Source: Acholeplasmatales bacterium (GTDB lineage Bacteria; Bacillota_I; Bacilli_A; Acholeplasmatales; JAEDCM01). From it: a stretch of DNA of 64,000 bases. The notes beneath the pieces are model-generated. The model was not told the DNA's origin. It was given only the letters and a program-made list of their open reading frames with translations, and made no database searches. The stretch is from the NCBI GenBank assembly GCA_017961685.1, contig JAGCWW010000082.1, positions 1-64,000 of the forward strand, read 5' to 3'. The first letter of the stretch is position 1, and every line of letters starts with the position of its first letter. Below are positions 7,636 to 16,215 of the stretch, one piece after another. The position numbers and the translations under genes were made by a program.

Positions 7636-7995
7636 TTATTGGACTTTAAATCCATTTTTGTTACACAATACGATAAATTCTTTAAGCATGTTTTCTATAA
7701 CAAAATCGTTAATTGTCGACTTATTCCTTAATGCCCAATAAATATCAACACTATTCTTGGTAAAAATCAATGCAAATTCGTCACCAAAAAAAGTCTTTAA
7801 ATAATCATCAATCTTGTTTTCATATCTAATGTACATATTTGAATCATAATAACCAGGCTCAAGATGTTTTAGGCAACGTTGAAAATGTATTATCTGTTTT
7901 AACAATTCTTCCTTTTTCTTGAAAATCATCTTCTTTTCTCTAATCATTTCTACAATTTTATTAATAAGCTCAAATGCTTTTTCTAAAAGTTTCAT
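7636..7995 (-). CDS. Hypothetical helical protein
   Basis: This 119-aa protein matches no family I recognise. The N-terminal third (LEKAFELINKIVEMIREKKMIFKK-type, heptad-like) looks helical or coiled-coil, and there is no signal peptide. The start is supported by AGGAGAT upstream. It lies upstream of the defence operon on the same strand, but the operator-bearing promoter separates them. Confidence 0.6.
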   Translation of the reverse strand: MKLLEKAFELINKIVEMIREKKMIFKKKEELLKQIIHFQRCLKHLEPGYYDSNMYIRYENKIDDYLKTFFGDEFALIFTKNSVDIYWALRNKSTINDFVIENMLKEFIVLCNKNGFKVQ

Positions 7996-8097
7996 ATTTT
8001 TAATCTCCTAATTCTAAATGTTATATATGTCAAAAATCATATATCTTTATTATACATCTTAATTAAATTCATATATAACTTGAACAAGAAAATTTTT

Positions 8098-8124
8098 TTA
8101 AAAAAATGGTGACTAATTCACCAT
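8098..8124 (-). terminator. Terminator after a gene remnant
   Basis: ATGGTGA and TCACCAT form a 7-bp stem with a 5-nt loop. On the minus strand it is followed by a run of T. The only coding trace upstream of it is the short fragment at 8148-8198. Confidence 0.65.
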
Positions 8125-8147
8125 TCCTTACATTATTATTTTTAATC

Positions 8148-8198
8148 TTATTCTATTTTAGCCAAATATTTTCTCGCCTCTTGAAAACTAATTCTCTT
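8148..8198 (-). pseudogene. Possible C-terminal remnant of a lost gene
   Basis: A short open frame reads KRISFQEARKYLAKIE then stop, and it is followed by a good terminator at 8098-8124. An in-frame stop precedes it, so only a tail remains. The composition is protein-like, but the family is not identifiable. It fits deletion inside a decayed island. Confidence 0.3.
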
Positions 8199-8221
8199 TT
8201 ATAATCATCTTTTTTAAAAAA

Positions 8222-8245
8222 AAGAATGGAGAACACCCCATTCTT
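8222..8245 (-). terminator. Terminator of the acyltransferase gene
   Basis: AAGAATGG and CCATTCTT form an 8-bp stem with an 8-nt loop. A run of nine T follows on the minus strand, 20 bp past the stop codon. Confidence 0.8.
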
Positions 8246-8265
8246 ATATATTGTTTTTTAATAAT

Positions 8266-9300
8266 TTATAAATTGGTACAGTTATTCGACTTTTCATTAG
8301 AATATTCTTTGTTTTTCTTCTTTGTAAAAATTTTCCCGTATAAAATATATTTTGAAAAATATTCCATTAAAATATTGCCTAGTAAAACAACTATTCCAAT
8401 TGATATTAGTAATATTACAAATATGTTTATTCTATTGTTCCAAAAACAATCAGTTGAATCTAATCCTTTAACAATAAAGCCATGTAGCAAGAATATACTA
8501 ATTGTATTTCCACCTATTCTTGTTAAGAAAGGTATTTTTTTATTAAATCTAATTGTAAATATAAAGAATCCTATCCATGATATTGCGCAAAATATTATAA
8601 TTAATTTTATGAATGGATTATATAAGCCTTTATAAGGATAAGATCCATATAACATCTGTGCAGTAATATTCTTTTTTAGAATGATTATTATTATAGAACA
8701 TATCGTTAAACATAAGAAACTTAGTTTAATAATTATATTATATTTTTTTTCTATTTTTATTTCTTTCAAACTTAAAATCTTTTTGGCATAGAAACCACAT
8801 ATAAAATATGGCAAGAAAGAAACAAATCTAGAAACTGATAAATAATATCCCTGAGTTGAGTCAAAAGGGAAAGCAAAATACATTATTAAGCTTATTACAA
8901 CTGCACTTACTATTTTTATGATGCTTTTTTTATTTAATTCAAATATGTCTAATAACGGAATTAAGAATAAGTAGAATATATAACACAATAAATACCATAA
9001 TATCCAATAAGGCGTTGTCAATTGATAGTTAGTTTTTCCGCTATATATAATATTAATATAAAATATGTAAATAACTTGAAATATTAAATATAAGATGATA
9101 AAATTAACTATTCTTTTTTTACTAAATTTAGCGAAAAAGCCAGTAATAAATATCAGCAACGGCATATGAAACGAATATATAATTCTATAGATAGTATTAT
9201 TTGATGTATGCAAAATTGATATTTCCAACATGTGACCGAATACGACTAAAATAATTGCAATTAGTTTAATGTTATCAAACGCATAATCTCTATTATTCAT
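8266..9300 (-). CDS. Membrane acyltransferase family 3 protein
   Basis: This 344-aa protein has about ten hydrophobic segments. It opens DYAFDNIKLIAIILVVFGHMLE, with the conserved active-site-like His (H23), then FHMPLLIFITGFFAK and YWILWYLL, all typical of Acyltransferase_3 (OafA / fucose 4-O-acetylase-like). Such proteins move an acetyl or acyl group onto surface glycans or cell-wall sugars. The gene starts 8 bp after the secreted protease gene and has only a weak ribosome site, so it is probably coupled to it. The acceptor cannot be told from sequence. Confidence 0.85.
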   Translation of the reverse strand: MNNRDYAFDNIKLIAIILVVFGHMLEISILHTSNNTIYRIIYSFHMPLLIFITGFFAKFSKKRIVNFIILYLIFQVIYIFYINIIYSGKTNYQLTTPYWILWYLLCYIFYLFLIPLLDIFELNKKSIIKIVSAVVISLIMYFAFPFDSTQGYYLSVSRFVSFLPYFICGFYAKKILSLKEIKIEKKYNIIIKLSFLCLTICSIIIIILKKNITAQMLYGSYPYKGLYNPFIKLIIIFCAISWIGFFIFTIRFNKKIPFLTRIGGNTISIFLLHGFIVKGLDSTDCFWNNRINIFVILLISIGIVVLLGNILMEYFSKYILYGKIFTKKKNKEYSNEKSNNCTNL

Positions 9301-9308
9301 TTTTCTTT

Positions 9309-11852
9309 TTACCCATAATAATTAAGATTTGTATAAGTAATTGTAGCCTCAATAAATCCACTACTTGATCCTTTATATACTAATAAATCCAATGTCCCGC
9401 CTGAATTTGATCTTTTAGCAACTAAATCACAATATCCATCACCATTTACATCCATAACATAGCAATCAGAATAATCATTATAATCTGGTATATATTGGCT
9501 GCTATTCAAAACTACTGCAGAAGAGAAACTACCAGTAGATGAGCCATAATATGCAGAAAGCTTTCTATAACTATAATTGTTATTGTGTATTATTAAGTCA
9601 GATTTTCCATCATTGTTTACATCCCCCATAAACACACAATCATTTTCGTTATATATATCTGTTGATGAAAGCGAATATGTTGATGATGCATCGTTTATAT
9701 ATGGCGATGAAGACTTGCCTAAGTATGTTAATGCATAAATATATGCTCCATATTGTTTAAACATAACAACAAAATCATCCTTCCCATCACCATTTACATC
9801 TGAAACATAAAACTTGCTTGGATTTGTGTATGGATAATATGTTCTTGAACTATTCAATTGTGTTGCCTCATTATATCCTGATGATGTTGCTATGTAGATA
9901 TGTAATCTTCTATAAACTGTACCACTTGATGTTCTAGTCGTATGAACTAACAAATCAGATTTACCATCACCATTAAAATCTCCTGCAAATACAGAATCAT
10001 TATGTTTATAAGAATAAGTGCTAGATAGAGCAGTTGTTGTAGCATCTGTTATATAAGGGCTAGCGCTCTTTCCTTTATATACAAGTGCTCCTCTATTATA
10101 TGAACTATTTTCATAAAAGACAATAAAATCATCCTTTCCATCACCATTTTGATCTGCTACTAAGAATTTACATGGATAAGCTATCGGATCGTGATATCTT
10201 GTACTTGATAGATTAACTCCTGTCTCAAATGTTCCGTTACTCTTTCCTTTATAAATTAATAATTGTCTATAATTTCCATTACACCAGTGTATTAGTACAT
10301 CTGTCCTACCATCACCATTGAAATCTCCTACAAAGGCTGGGTCATCATAGAAAAAGTTATTTGAGAAATTAGTAACTATTGGGCTGCTAAATGCTCCAGT
10401 TGAAGTGCCCAAAAGTGTAGTTAATGATCTTGTGCCATTATTGTTACAAGACATTATCAAATCATCGTATCCATCTCCATTTACATCACCTGTAAAAGTT
10501 CTAGGTTTAGCAGCAGCTCTTAGTGCTTTATAAGCATTTAGTCTTCCTTGTGAAACGCAATAGGATGCTAATGCTGATACATAATCAACATTATTCATTA
10601 TTAATTCCTTTATCTCTTCCGGCTTTGCTTCAGGTTTTACACTCAACATAAGTGCAGCTGTTCCGGTAACAAAAGGCGTTGCCATAGATGTCCCGCTCTT
10701 AAATCCATAGCTATTAGATGGAATTGTACTATATATTCCATCTCCTGGTGCAAACAAGTCAACATACGAACCATACTTGGAGTCTGATGCTTTTTGATCG
10801 CTACTAGTAGAGTTTCCAACTACTATAGTATTCTTTGCCTTATAATATGCTGGATATTCAGGAACATTTCCGATATCAGGGTCTATATTACCTGCAGCGC
10901 ATACCAATAATCCTGGGTAATTTCCGATTGCTAGTTGATATCCAGTATCAGGATCTTCTGACCCTCCGCTATAATTAAGCAAAGAAATATTATTTGCTGT
11001 TGCATAATCAATTGCCTTAATATCGTAAGATGTAGTTCCACTTCCATTATTATCAAATACTTTTAATAAAACTAAATAAGCACCCCAGCATGAGCCAGCA
11101 ATACCCTTATTATTATTACCAACTGCTGCGATAATGCCAGAAACATGTGTACCATGTCCATCAACATCGGTCGGATTAGATATACTTACTGAACCGCCAG
11201 TTGAAAAATCACGATGTAGGCTAGAATAAACATTAGCACTTAAATCCTCATGTGTTGAAGAAATTCCAGTGTCCATAACGCCAATTAGTATTTTCCTATT
11301 AGTCTGAATATAATCCCACGCTGAAGGTAATTCTATTTTTTCTTGTCCCCATCTATGACTATAGTAATCACCATAATATGTATCATTAGGGATAGTTTGT
11401 GTTGATGTTATATAATTCGGCCCAGCATAAAGAATGTCATCATCTTTTTCTAGCGTCCTGATTGCATCAATAACACTATAATCATTTGAAGTGTCAATTG
11501 TTAATTTTAAAATTTGATGAAATGAATAAAAATCTAAGTTTTTCCTAATATCATACTCATCTTCAATAAAATCAAAATTACCCTTCAAGCTCTCTAAATA
11601 AAGATTTTTTGTCTCAGAAGTTAAATCCTCTACTTTTATACAGTTAACCTCCTTGAAATAATTTGAATCATAGTCTAACATTTCAATGCTTTTTTTATTT
11701 TTAAAAGCTACAATAATGCTGTCAGATGAATATAAAGTCTCATTCGAAATTGTTGCGTATAACTTTTCCTCATCCAATTCCTTGGCATATCCTCTGCCAG
11801 TTGATAAGCCAAGTGTCAATAAACAAATAACTAACAAAATAATTTTTTTCAT
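9309..11852 (-). CDS. Secreted S8 subtilisin-like protease with C-terminal FG-GAP/VCBS repeats
   Basis: This 847-aa protein has a signal peptide (MKKIILLVICLLTLGLSTG, cleavage about residue 23). A propeptide-like stretch runs to about residue 155. The subtilase domain has Asp194 (GVMDTGI), His233 (DGHGTHVSG), oxyanion Asn322 (CAAGNID) and Ser389 (GTSMATP), so the full triad is present. From about 455 there are at least seven FG-GAP-type units with DxNxDGxxD calcium loops (GDVNGDGYDD, GDFNGDGRTD, GDVNNDGKSD and others), suggesting a beta-propeller. No LPXTG or membrane anchor is seen. It probably degrades or binds extracellular substrates. The start has a GGGAGAAG site. Confidence 0.92.
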   Translation of the reverse strand: MKKIILLVICLLTLGLSTGRGYAKELDEEKLYATISNETLYSSDSIIVAFKNKKSIEMLDYDSNYFKEVNCIKVEDLTSETKNLYLESLKGNFDFIEDEYDIRKNLDFYSFHQILKLTIDTSNDYSVIDAIRTLEKDDDILYAGPNYITSTQTIPNDTYYGDYYSHRWGQEKIELPSAWDYIQTNRKILIGVMDTGISSTHEDLSANVYSSLHRDFSTGGSVSISNPTDVDGHGTHVSGIIAAVGNNNKGIAGSCWGAYLVLLKVFDNNGSGTTSYDIKAIDYATANNISLLNYSGGSEDPDTGYQLAIGNYPGLLVCAAGNIDPDIGNVPEYPAYYKAKNTIVVGNSTSSDQKASDSKYGSYVDLFAPGDGIYSTIPSNSYGFKSGTSMATPFVTGTAALMLSVKPEAKPEEIKELIMNNVDYVSALASYCVSQGRLNAYKALRAAAKPRTFTGDVNGDGYDDLIMSCNNNGTRSLTTLLGTSTGAFSSPIVTNFSNNFFYDDPAFVGDFNGDGRTDVLIHWCNGNYRQLLIYKGKSNGTFETGVNLSSTRYHDPIAYPCKFLVADQNGDGKDDFIVFYENSSYNRGALVYKGKSASPYITDATTTALSSTYSYKHNDSVFAGDFNGDGKSDLLVHTTRTSSGTVYRRLHIYIATSSGYNEATQLNSSRTYYPYTNPSKFYVSDVNGDGKDDFVVMFKQYGAYIYALTYLGKSSSPYINDASSTYSLSSTDIYNENDCVFMGDVNNDGKSDLIIHNNNYSYRKLSAYYGSSTGSFSSAVVLNSSQYIPDYNDYSDCYVMDVNGDGYCDLVAKRSNSGGTLDLLVYKGSSSGFIEATITYTNLNYYG

Positions 11853-11976
11853 TTTCTTCTCCCTTCCTACAATTATTTTTGATATCGCAATATCAATTAT
11901 ATTTTAACATACATTTTAGAAAAGAAAAAGCCATCACATTTTATAAAAATCTTTCATTCATAAAAAAAGTTAAAAA

Positions 11977-11996
11977 AAGCTTATAAAAATAAGCTT
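11977..11996 (-). terminator. Terminator of the tRNA-Arg gene
   Basis: AAGCTTAT and ATAAGCTT form an 8-bp stem with a 4-nt loop, followed by seven T on the minus strand, 12 bp past the tRNA 3' end. Confidence 0.8.
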
Positions 11997-12008
11997 ATTA
12001 GAAATAAC

Positions 12009-12085
12009 TGGCGTTCTGGGGCGGATTCGAACCGCCGATCTTCAACTTAGGAGGTTGGTGCATTATCCAGCTATGCTACCAGAAC
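12009..12085 (-). tRNA. tRNA-Arg (anticodon CCT)
   Basis: The acceptor stem GTTCTGG/CCAGAAC is a perfect 7 bp. The anticodon loop CTCCTAA gives anticodon CCT, the T-arm is GGCGG-TTCGAAT-CCGCC, and the 3' CCA is encoded (GCCA). It reads AGG codons. The gene sits at the edge of the accessory region, with partial copies of itself upstream, so it is a likely integration target. Confidence 0.93.
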
Positions 12086-12180
12086 ATATATCTTTCCCCT
12101 TATTTAATCTCGTTTTTATGCAAATAGGGGAATAAACTAAGGGGAATGATTTTTAATAAATATCAAATTATATATTAGTT

Positions 12181-12244
12181 AAGCCAATTATTTTTGGATA
12201 TAACGTCCCCTTAGGAGGTTACTGCATTATCCAGCTATGCTACC
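12181..12244. other. Hybrid attachment site: element core joined to a partial tRNA-Arg copy
   Basis: Positions 12210-12244 match tRNA positions 12046-12080 at 33 of 35 bases (anticodon loop to the 5' end), while the tRNA 3' half is missing. To the left, 12181-12218 matches the attP-like copy at 12346-12384, including TGGATATAAC. The junction falls at CTTAGGAGG. This is what an attL or attR junction looks like. Read directly; the recombination history is inferred. Confidence 0.65.
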
Positions 12245-12287
12245 GAAACATACTGTTTTTAGGCCAAAAGGAGAGAGTTGATATCCA

Positions 12288-12312
12288 TTTGGGTGACAAA
12301 TTTTGGGTGACA
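12288..12312. repeat. Direct repeat TTTGGGTGACA x2 (possible integrase arm sites)
   Basis: Identical 11-mers start at 12288 and 12302, 14 bp apart, between the hybrid and attP-like sites. Short direct repeats beside the core are typical arm-type sites for tyrosine integrases. No integrase gene is seen in the window. Confidence 0.4.
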
Positions 12313-12345
12313 TTTTTTCTATAAAGTGCCATTTATGGCTTAACT

Positions 12346-12399
12346 AAGCCAATTAATTTTGGATATAACTTTCCCCTTAGGAGGAACTTGTTATATCCA
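12346..12399. other. attP-like site with core-binding inverted repeat
   Basis: Perfect 10-bp arms TGGATATAAC (12360-12369) and GTTATATCCA (12390-12399) flank a 20-bp centre that contains CCCCTTAGGAGG. CTTAGGAGG is identical to the anticodon-loop region of the tRNA-Arg gene. The symmetry fits two integrase core sites around a crossover region. Confidence 0.55.
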
Positions 12400-12431
12400 T
12401 TTAACTAACCGGGCCTATAAAGTAAAAATAA

Positions 12432-12454
12432 GGGCTAATCTTTGCGATTAACCC
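12432..12454 (-). terminator. Terminator after the 247-aa membrane protein gene
   Basis: GGGCTAATC pairs with GATTAACCC (one mismatch, 5-nt loop), and an AT-rich T-containing tract follows on the minus strand. Confidence 0.7.
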
Positions 12455-12470
12455 AATATTATACTTTTTA

Positions 12471-13214
12471 TTAATCTCTATCCTCTTTAGTGTATGTCCA
12501 TACTACCATTGCAGCACCACCAAGAACAGCAGTTAATGATAGAATGAAGTAAACAGGAGCAACTTTTACGGCAGTCTTATGAGCTTTTTCTGTATTCTTT
12601 AATTCGTTAAGACGGTTTTCGTTATTAACCTTTAATACATATAAATCATATAAAGTTTTCATACCGTTTGCCTTAGCTTCAGCATGCCATGCTTGATCTT
12701 CTTCACTAGCATATTGTAGGATGATAACATCACTTATCCAGTAGAATCTTTCTACATCTTCTTCAGTGAAAGTTGTACCTTCAAGTTTTTCAATATATTT
12801 ACCAGTATATTTATCAACGCTACTTTGAGCATCCGCAACCATTTCAGAATCGCTTAATGTTGTAGCTGTACCATTAATGTGTCTCTTTAAAGATTTAACA
12901 CCACCAGTTAAAGAAATTAAGAACCAGATGCTTAATAATACGCCTACAGCACATGTACCGATGTGAACGATTTTATTTCTTTCATCACCTAATAATAGGA
13001 TAATTGCAGTGATTCCAAGGAATATGAAGATCAATGCAATGATTAGGAATCCAGTTGGATAATAGATGTAATTAATAAATTTTGTAAATCCTTTTGAATT
13101 TTCAATTAATTTTACATCGCTAAAGTTCTTTGCAGAAAAGAAAAAGAATACTATTGTTGTCACTAGTGCGATAGCTGTTAATCCTATTGCACAATATTTT
13201 AGAGCTGTTTTCAT
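12471..13214 (-). CDS. Hypothetical four-helix membrane protein
   Basis: This 247-aa protein has hydrophobic segments at about 8-28, 52-76, 84-105 and 217-238. A hydrophilic stretch between the third and fourth holds conserved-looking acidic and aromatic residues. No family is recognised. A good AAGGAGAG ribosome site precedes the ATG at 13214. It stands alone between the tRNA locus and the flavoprotein gene, with its own terminator. Confidence 0.75.
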   Translation of the reverse strand: MKTALKYCAIGLTAIALVTTIVFFFFSAKNFSDVKLIENSKGFTKFINYIYYPTGFLIIALIFIFLGITAIILLLGDERNKIVHIGTCAVGVLLSIWFLISLTGGVKSLKRHINGTATTLSDSEMVADAQSSVDKYTGKYIEKLEGTTFTEEDVERFYWISDVIILQYASEEDQAWHAEAKANGMKTLYDLYVLKVNNENRLNELKNTEKAHKTAVKVAPVYFILSLTAVLGGAAMVVWTYTKEDRD

Positions 13215-13352
13215 AAAAATAACTCTCCTTTCCTATAATTCAATTATATATCCATACATAGTATGAAAGCAATATGAAAATAATTTTCATTTACTTACAT
13301 TTTTATTTTCATAAAATAGATAAAATGTTTTACCTAAAATATTATTAAAATA

Positions 13353-14723
13353 TTAATTACCTGCGATTTTGCGCGCAACAAATACACCACTTGCTGATGC
13401 ATGGCTTAGTGAATGTGTAACACCTGAACCATCACCAATTACATATAAACCTTTATGTAATGTTTCTAGGTTATTATCTAGATCTACAGTCATATTATAG
13501 AATTTTACTTCTACACCATAAAGTAATGTATCATCATTTGCAGTACCTGGAGCAATCTTATCTAGTGCATATATCATTTCAATAATTCCATCTAAGATTC
13601 TCTTAGGTATAACTAATGATAAATCGCCTGGTGTAGCGGAAAGTGTAGGTATAACAAAACTATCTTTTATTCTATCAGAATTACTTCTTCTACCTCTAAT
13701 TAAATCGCCAAAGCGTTGAACAATTACTCCTCCACCTAGCATATTAGATAATTTCGCAATGTTTTCGGCATAAGCATTTGAATCATCAAATGGTTCTGTG
13801 AAATGCTTAGAAACTAATAATGCGAAATTTGTATTTTTTGTATGTTTACTCTTATCTTCATAAGAATGACCATTTACAGTAATAATACCGTTAGTATTTT
13901 CATTTACAACAGCACCATATGGGTTCATACAGAATGTTCTAACTAAATCACCATACTTTTCTGTACGATAAACTATTTTACTTTCATAAAGTTTATCAGT
14001 TAAGTGACTAAATACATCAGCTGGTAATTCTACTCTAACACCTAAATCTACTCGATTACTATGTGTTTTAATGCCTAAATGCTTACAAGTTGATTCCATC
14101 CATTTAGATCCACTTCTACCTACTGATATAATACAGTTCTTACAAGTTAAAGTTATTTTATCACTTATAACTTCAAAACCACTATCTAATTTATTAACTG
14201 TTCTAACAGGTGTTTTAAAATAGAATTTCACCTTATCTTTTAAAATGTTATAAAGATTTGTTAATACAACATAGTTTTTATCAGTACCTAAGTGTCTAAC
14301 TGATGCATCAAGCAAATGAAGCTTATTTTGTAGACATAGCTTTTTAATTTCTGAATTAGCAGTAGAATAAAGTTTTGTTCCTTCTCCGCCATACTTCATA
14401 TTAATACTATCTACATATTCCATTAAGGTAATAGCTTCATTAGTACCAATATAATCACATAAATTTCCACCAAATTGATTAGTGATATTATATTTACCAT
14501 CAGAGAAAGCTCCAGCTCCTCCAAAACCATTCATAATTGCGCAGCTTGCACAATGAATACAGCTTTTAACCTTAACTCCATCTATAGGACATTTTCTAAG
14601 CTCAAGAGGATTACCTTCTTCAAACATACAAACCTTTAAATTTGGATTAAGTTTTAATAATTCATAGGCACTAAAAATACCACCAGGTCCAGCACCTATA
14701 ATAATACAATCATAATTAAACAT
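13353..14723 (-). CDS. FAD-dependent oxidoreductase (COG2509-like)
   Basis: This 456-aa flavoprotein starts with the Rossmann dinucleotide fold DCIIIGAGPGGIFSAYEL (5-22). A cysteine-rich CPIDGVKVKSCIHCASC stretch (about 45-61) and GGAGAFSDGKYN follow, both typical of the uncharacterised FAD dehydrogenase family. The C-terminus GLYVIGDGSGVTHSLSHASASG is the closing FAD contact, with no membrane segment. The substrate is unknown. It is the last gene of the run from argS, 12 bp after trkH. Confidence 0.85.
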   Translation of the reverse strand: MFNYDCIIIGAGPGGIFSAYELLKLNPNLKVCMFEEGNPLELRKCPIDGVKVKSCIHCASCAIMNGFGGAGAFSDGKYNITNQFGGNLCDYIGTNEAITLMEYVDSINMKYGGEGTKLYSTANSEIKKLCLQNKLHLLDASVRHLGTDKNYVVLTNLYNILKDKVKFYFKTPVRTVNKLDSGFEVISDKITLTCKNCIISVGRSGSKWMESTCKHLGIKTHSNRVDLGVRVELPADVFSHLTDKLYESKIVYRTEKYGDLVRTFCMNPYGAVVNENTNGIITVNGHSYEDKSKHTKNTNFALLVSKHFTEPFDDSNAYAENIAKLSNMLGGGVIVQRFGDLIRGRRSNSDRIKDSFVIPTLSATPGDLSLVIPKRILDGIIEMIYALDKIAPGTANDDTLLYGVEVKFYNMTVDLDNNLETLHKGLYVIGDGSGVTHSLSHASASGVFVARKIAGN

Positions 14724-14735
14724 ATAAATCCTCCT

Positions 14736-16214
14736 TTATACACGTTTTTTCCAAGTTGATGGAGCAAATAATAATAATATTGGGAATATCTCTAAACGCC
14801 CTGCAATCATTTCTATTGATAAGACCATTTTAGAGAATTCGGAATAACCACTAAAGTTATAAGCAGGTCCAACCTTACCAAATCCAGGTCCTACATTTGA
14901 AATACAAGTTAAAGATGATGAAAAGGCTGTAAGTGGATCAAGTTCCATATTAGGGTTATAAATAGAAATTAATAATGTGCAAAAAACAATAATAACTACA
15001 TAACAAGTCGCGAATGTCTTTACCGAGTGAATAACCGTGTTATCTAGCGGTTTATTATTCATTCTAACTATTTTTACCTTACGAGGTGAAATCATTTTTT
15101 CAATATCATTTATAGTTGTTTTTGTGATTATAGCAAGTCTACTTACCTTTAATCCTCCTGCAGTTGAACCTGCACATGAGCCTATAAATGTTAAACACAT
15201 TAATACAGCACATGATAGTGCTGGCCAGACTCCATAATCAGTAGTTGAAAAACCGGTCGTAGATATAATTGATGCGACTTGGAAGAAGGAATGCCTAAAT
15301 ACTTCTTCGGCATTATTATAGACTTCCATAACATTTAATGAAACAATTACGATAGCTAGAGTAATTAATCCTAAATACCACCATAATTCTTCGCTCTTAA
15401 AGGCTTCTTTAAATTGGCCTATTAGAATTAAATAATATATAGAGAAATTTACTCCAAATAAAATCATAAATATTCCAACAGTATATTGTACACAAGGATC
15501 ATAAAAACCAATTGATGCACCGTGGTTAGAGAATCCTCCTGTGCCTGCTGTACCAAATGTTGTGATTAAACTATCAAAGATACCCATTTTTTTATCAGGT
15601 AAGATTAATAGAGTAATAAACATTATACCTGTTAAACCCATGTATATTAAATATAATATACGGCTTGTAACTTGCATCTTACTAACTAATTTACCTACCT
15701 TAGGACCAGTTGATTCTGCTCTTAAGATATGTACTGATGTACCATCCTTGCTTTCAGGAATGAAAGCTAGGATAAATACTAATATTCCCATTCCACCTAT
15801 CCAGTGGGAGAAACTTCTCCAAAATAACATCGATTTACTTAAAGAATCTATTTTTTCTCCTGAAAGTATTGTAGATCCTGTAGTAGTAAAACCACTAGTT
15901 ATTTCAAAGAAAGCATCAAAGAAATTAGGAATCTCTTTTGATATTATAAAAGGGATACAGCCAAATAAACTCATTAATAACCAGCTTAAACCAACAATTA
16001 CAAATCCATCTCTAGCCATAATTGATGTGTTTTTAGCCTTAAAAAAGGACATAAGAAAGCCAATTAATAAAAGTGAAGCCATTGGTATTAAAAAAGAAAT
16101 TGTATTTCTAATAGGTTCTTTATAATAAAGTGATACAAATAGAGGCAAACTCATTAATATACCGACAAGTAAAATAATTTTACCAAGTATATTTCTGATT
16201 AAACCATAATTCAT
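14736..16214 (-). CDS. trkH: Potassium uptake protein TrkH/KtrB family
   Basis: This 492-aa multi-spanning protein shows four P-loop-like filter segments: TSGFTTTGSTIL, FGTAGTGGFSNHG, STTGFSTTDYG and SNVGPGFGKVG. They carry the expected filter glycines. It forms the membrane channel of a K+ uptake system whose cytosolic gate is TrkA. The trkA gene lies immediately upstream with a 1-bp gap, which supports one complex. Length and motif order are normal for TrkH. Confidence 0.95.
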   Translation of the reverse strand: MNYGLIRNILGKIILLVGILMSLPLFVSLYYKEPIRNTISFLIPMASLLLIGFLMSFFKAKNTSIMARDGFVIVGLSWLLMSLFGCIPFIISKEIPNFFDAFFEITSGFTTTGSTILSGEKIDSLSKSMLFWRSFSHWIGGMGILVFILAFIPESKDGTSVHILRAESTGPKVGKLVSKMQVTSRILYLIYMGLTGIMFITLLILPDKKMGIFDSLITTFGTAGTGGFSNHGASIGFYDPCVQYTVGIFMILFGVNFSIYYLILIGQFKEAFKSEELWWYLGLITLAIVIVSLNVMEVYNNAEEVFRHSFFQVASIISTTGFSTTDYGVWPALSCAVLMCLTFIGSCAGSTAGGLKVSRLAIITKTTINDIEKMISPRKVKIVRMNNKPLDNTVIHSVKTFATCYVVIIVFCTLLISIYNPNMELDPLTAFSSSLTCISNVGPGFGKVGPAYNFSGYSEFSKMVLSIEMIAGRLEIFPILLLFAPSTWKKRV

Positions 16215-16215
16215 A

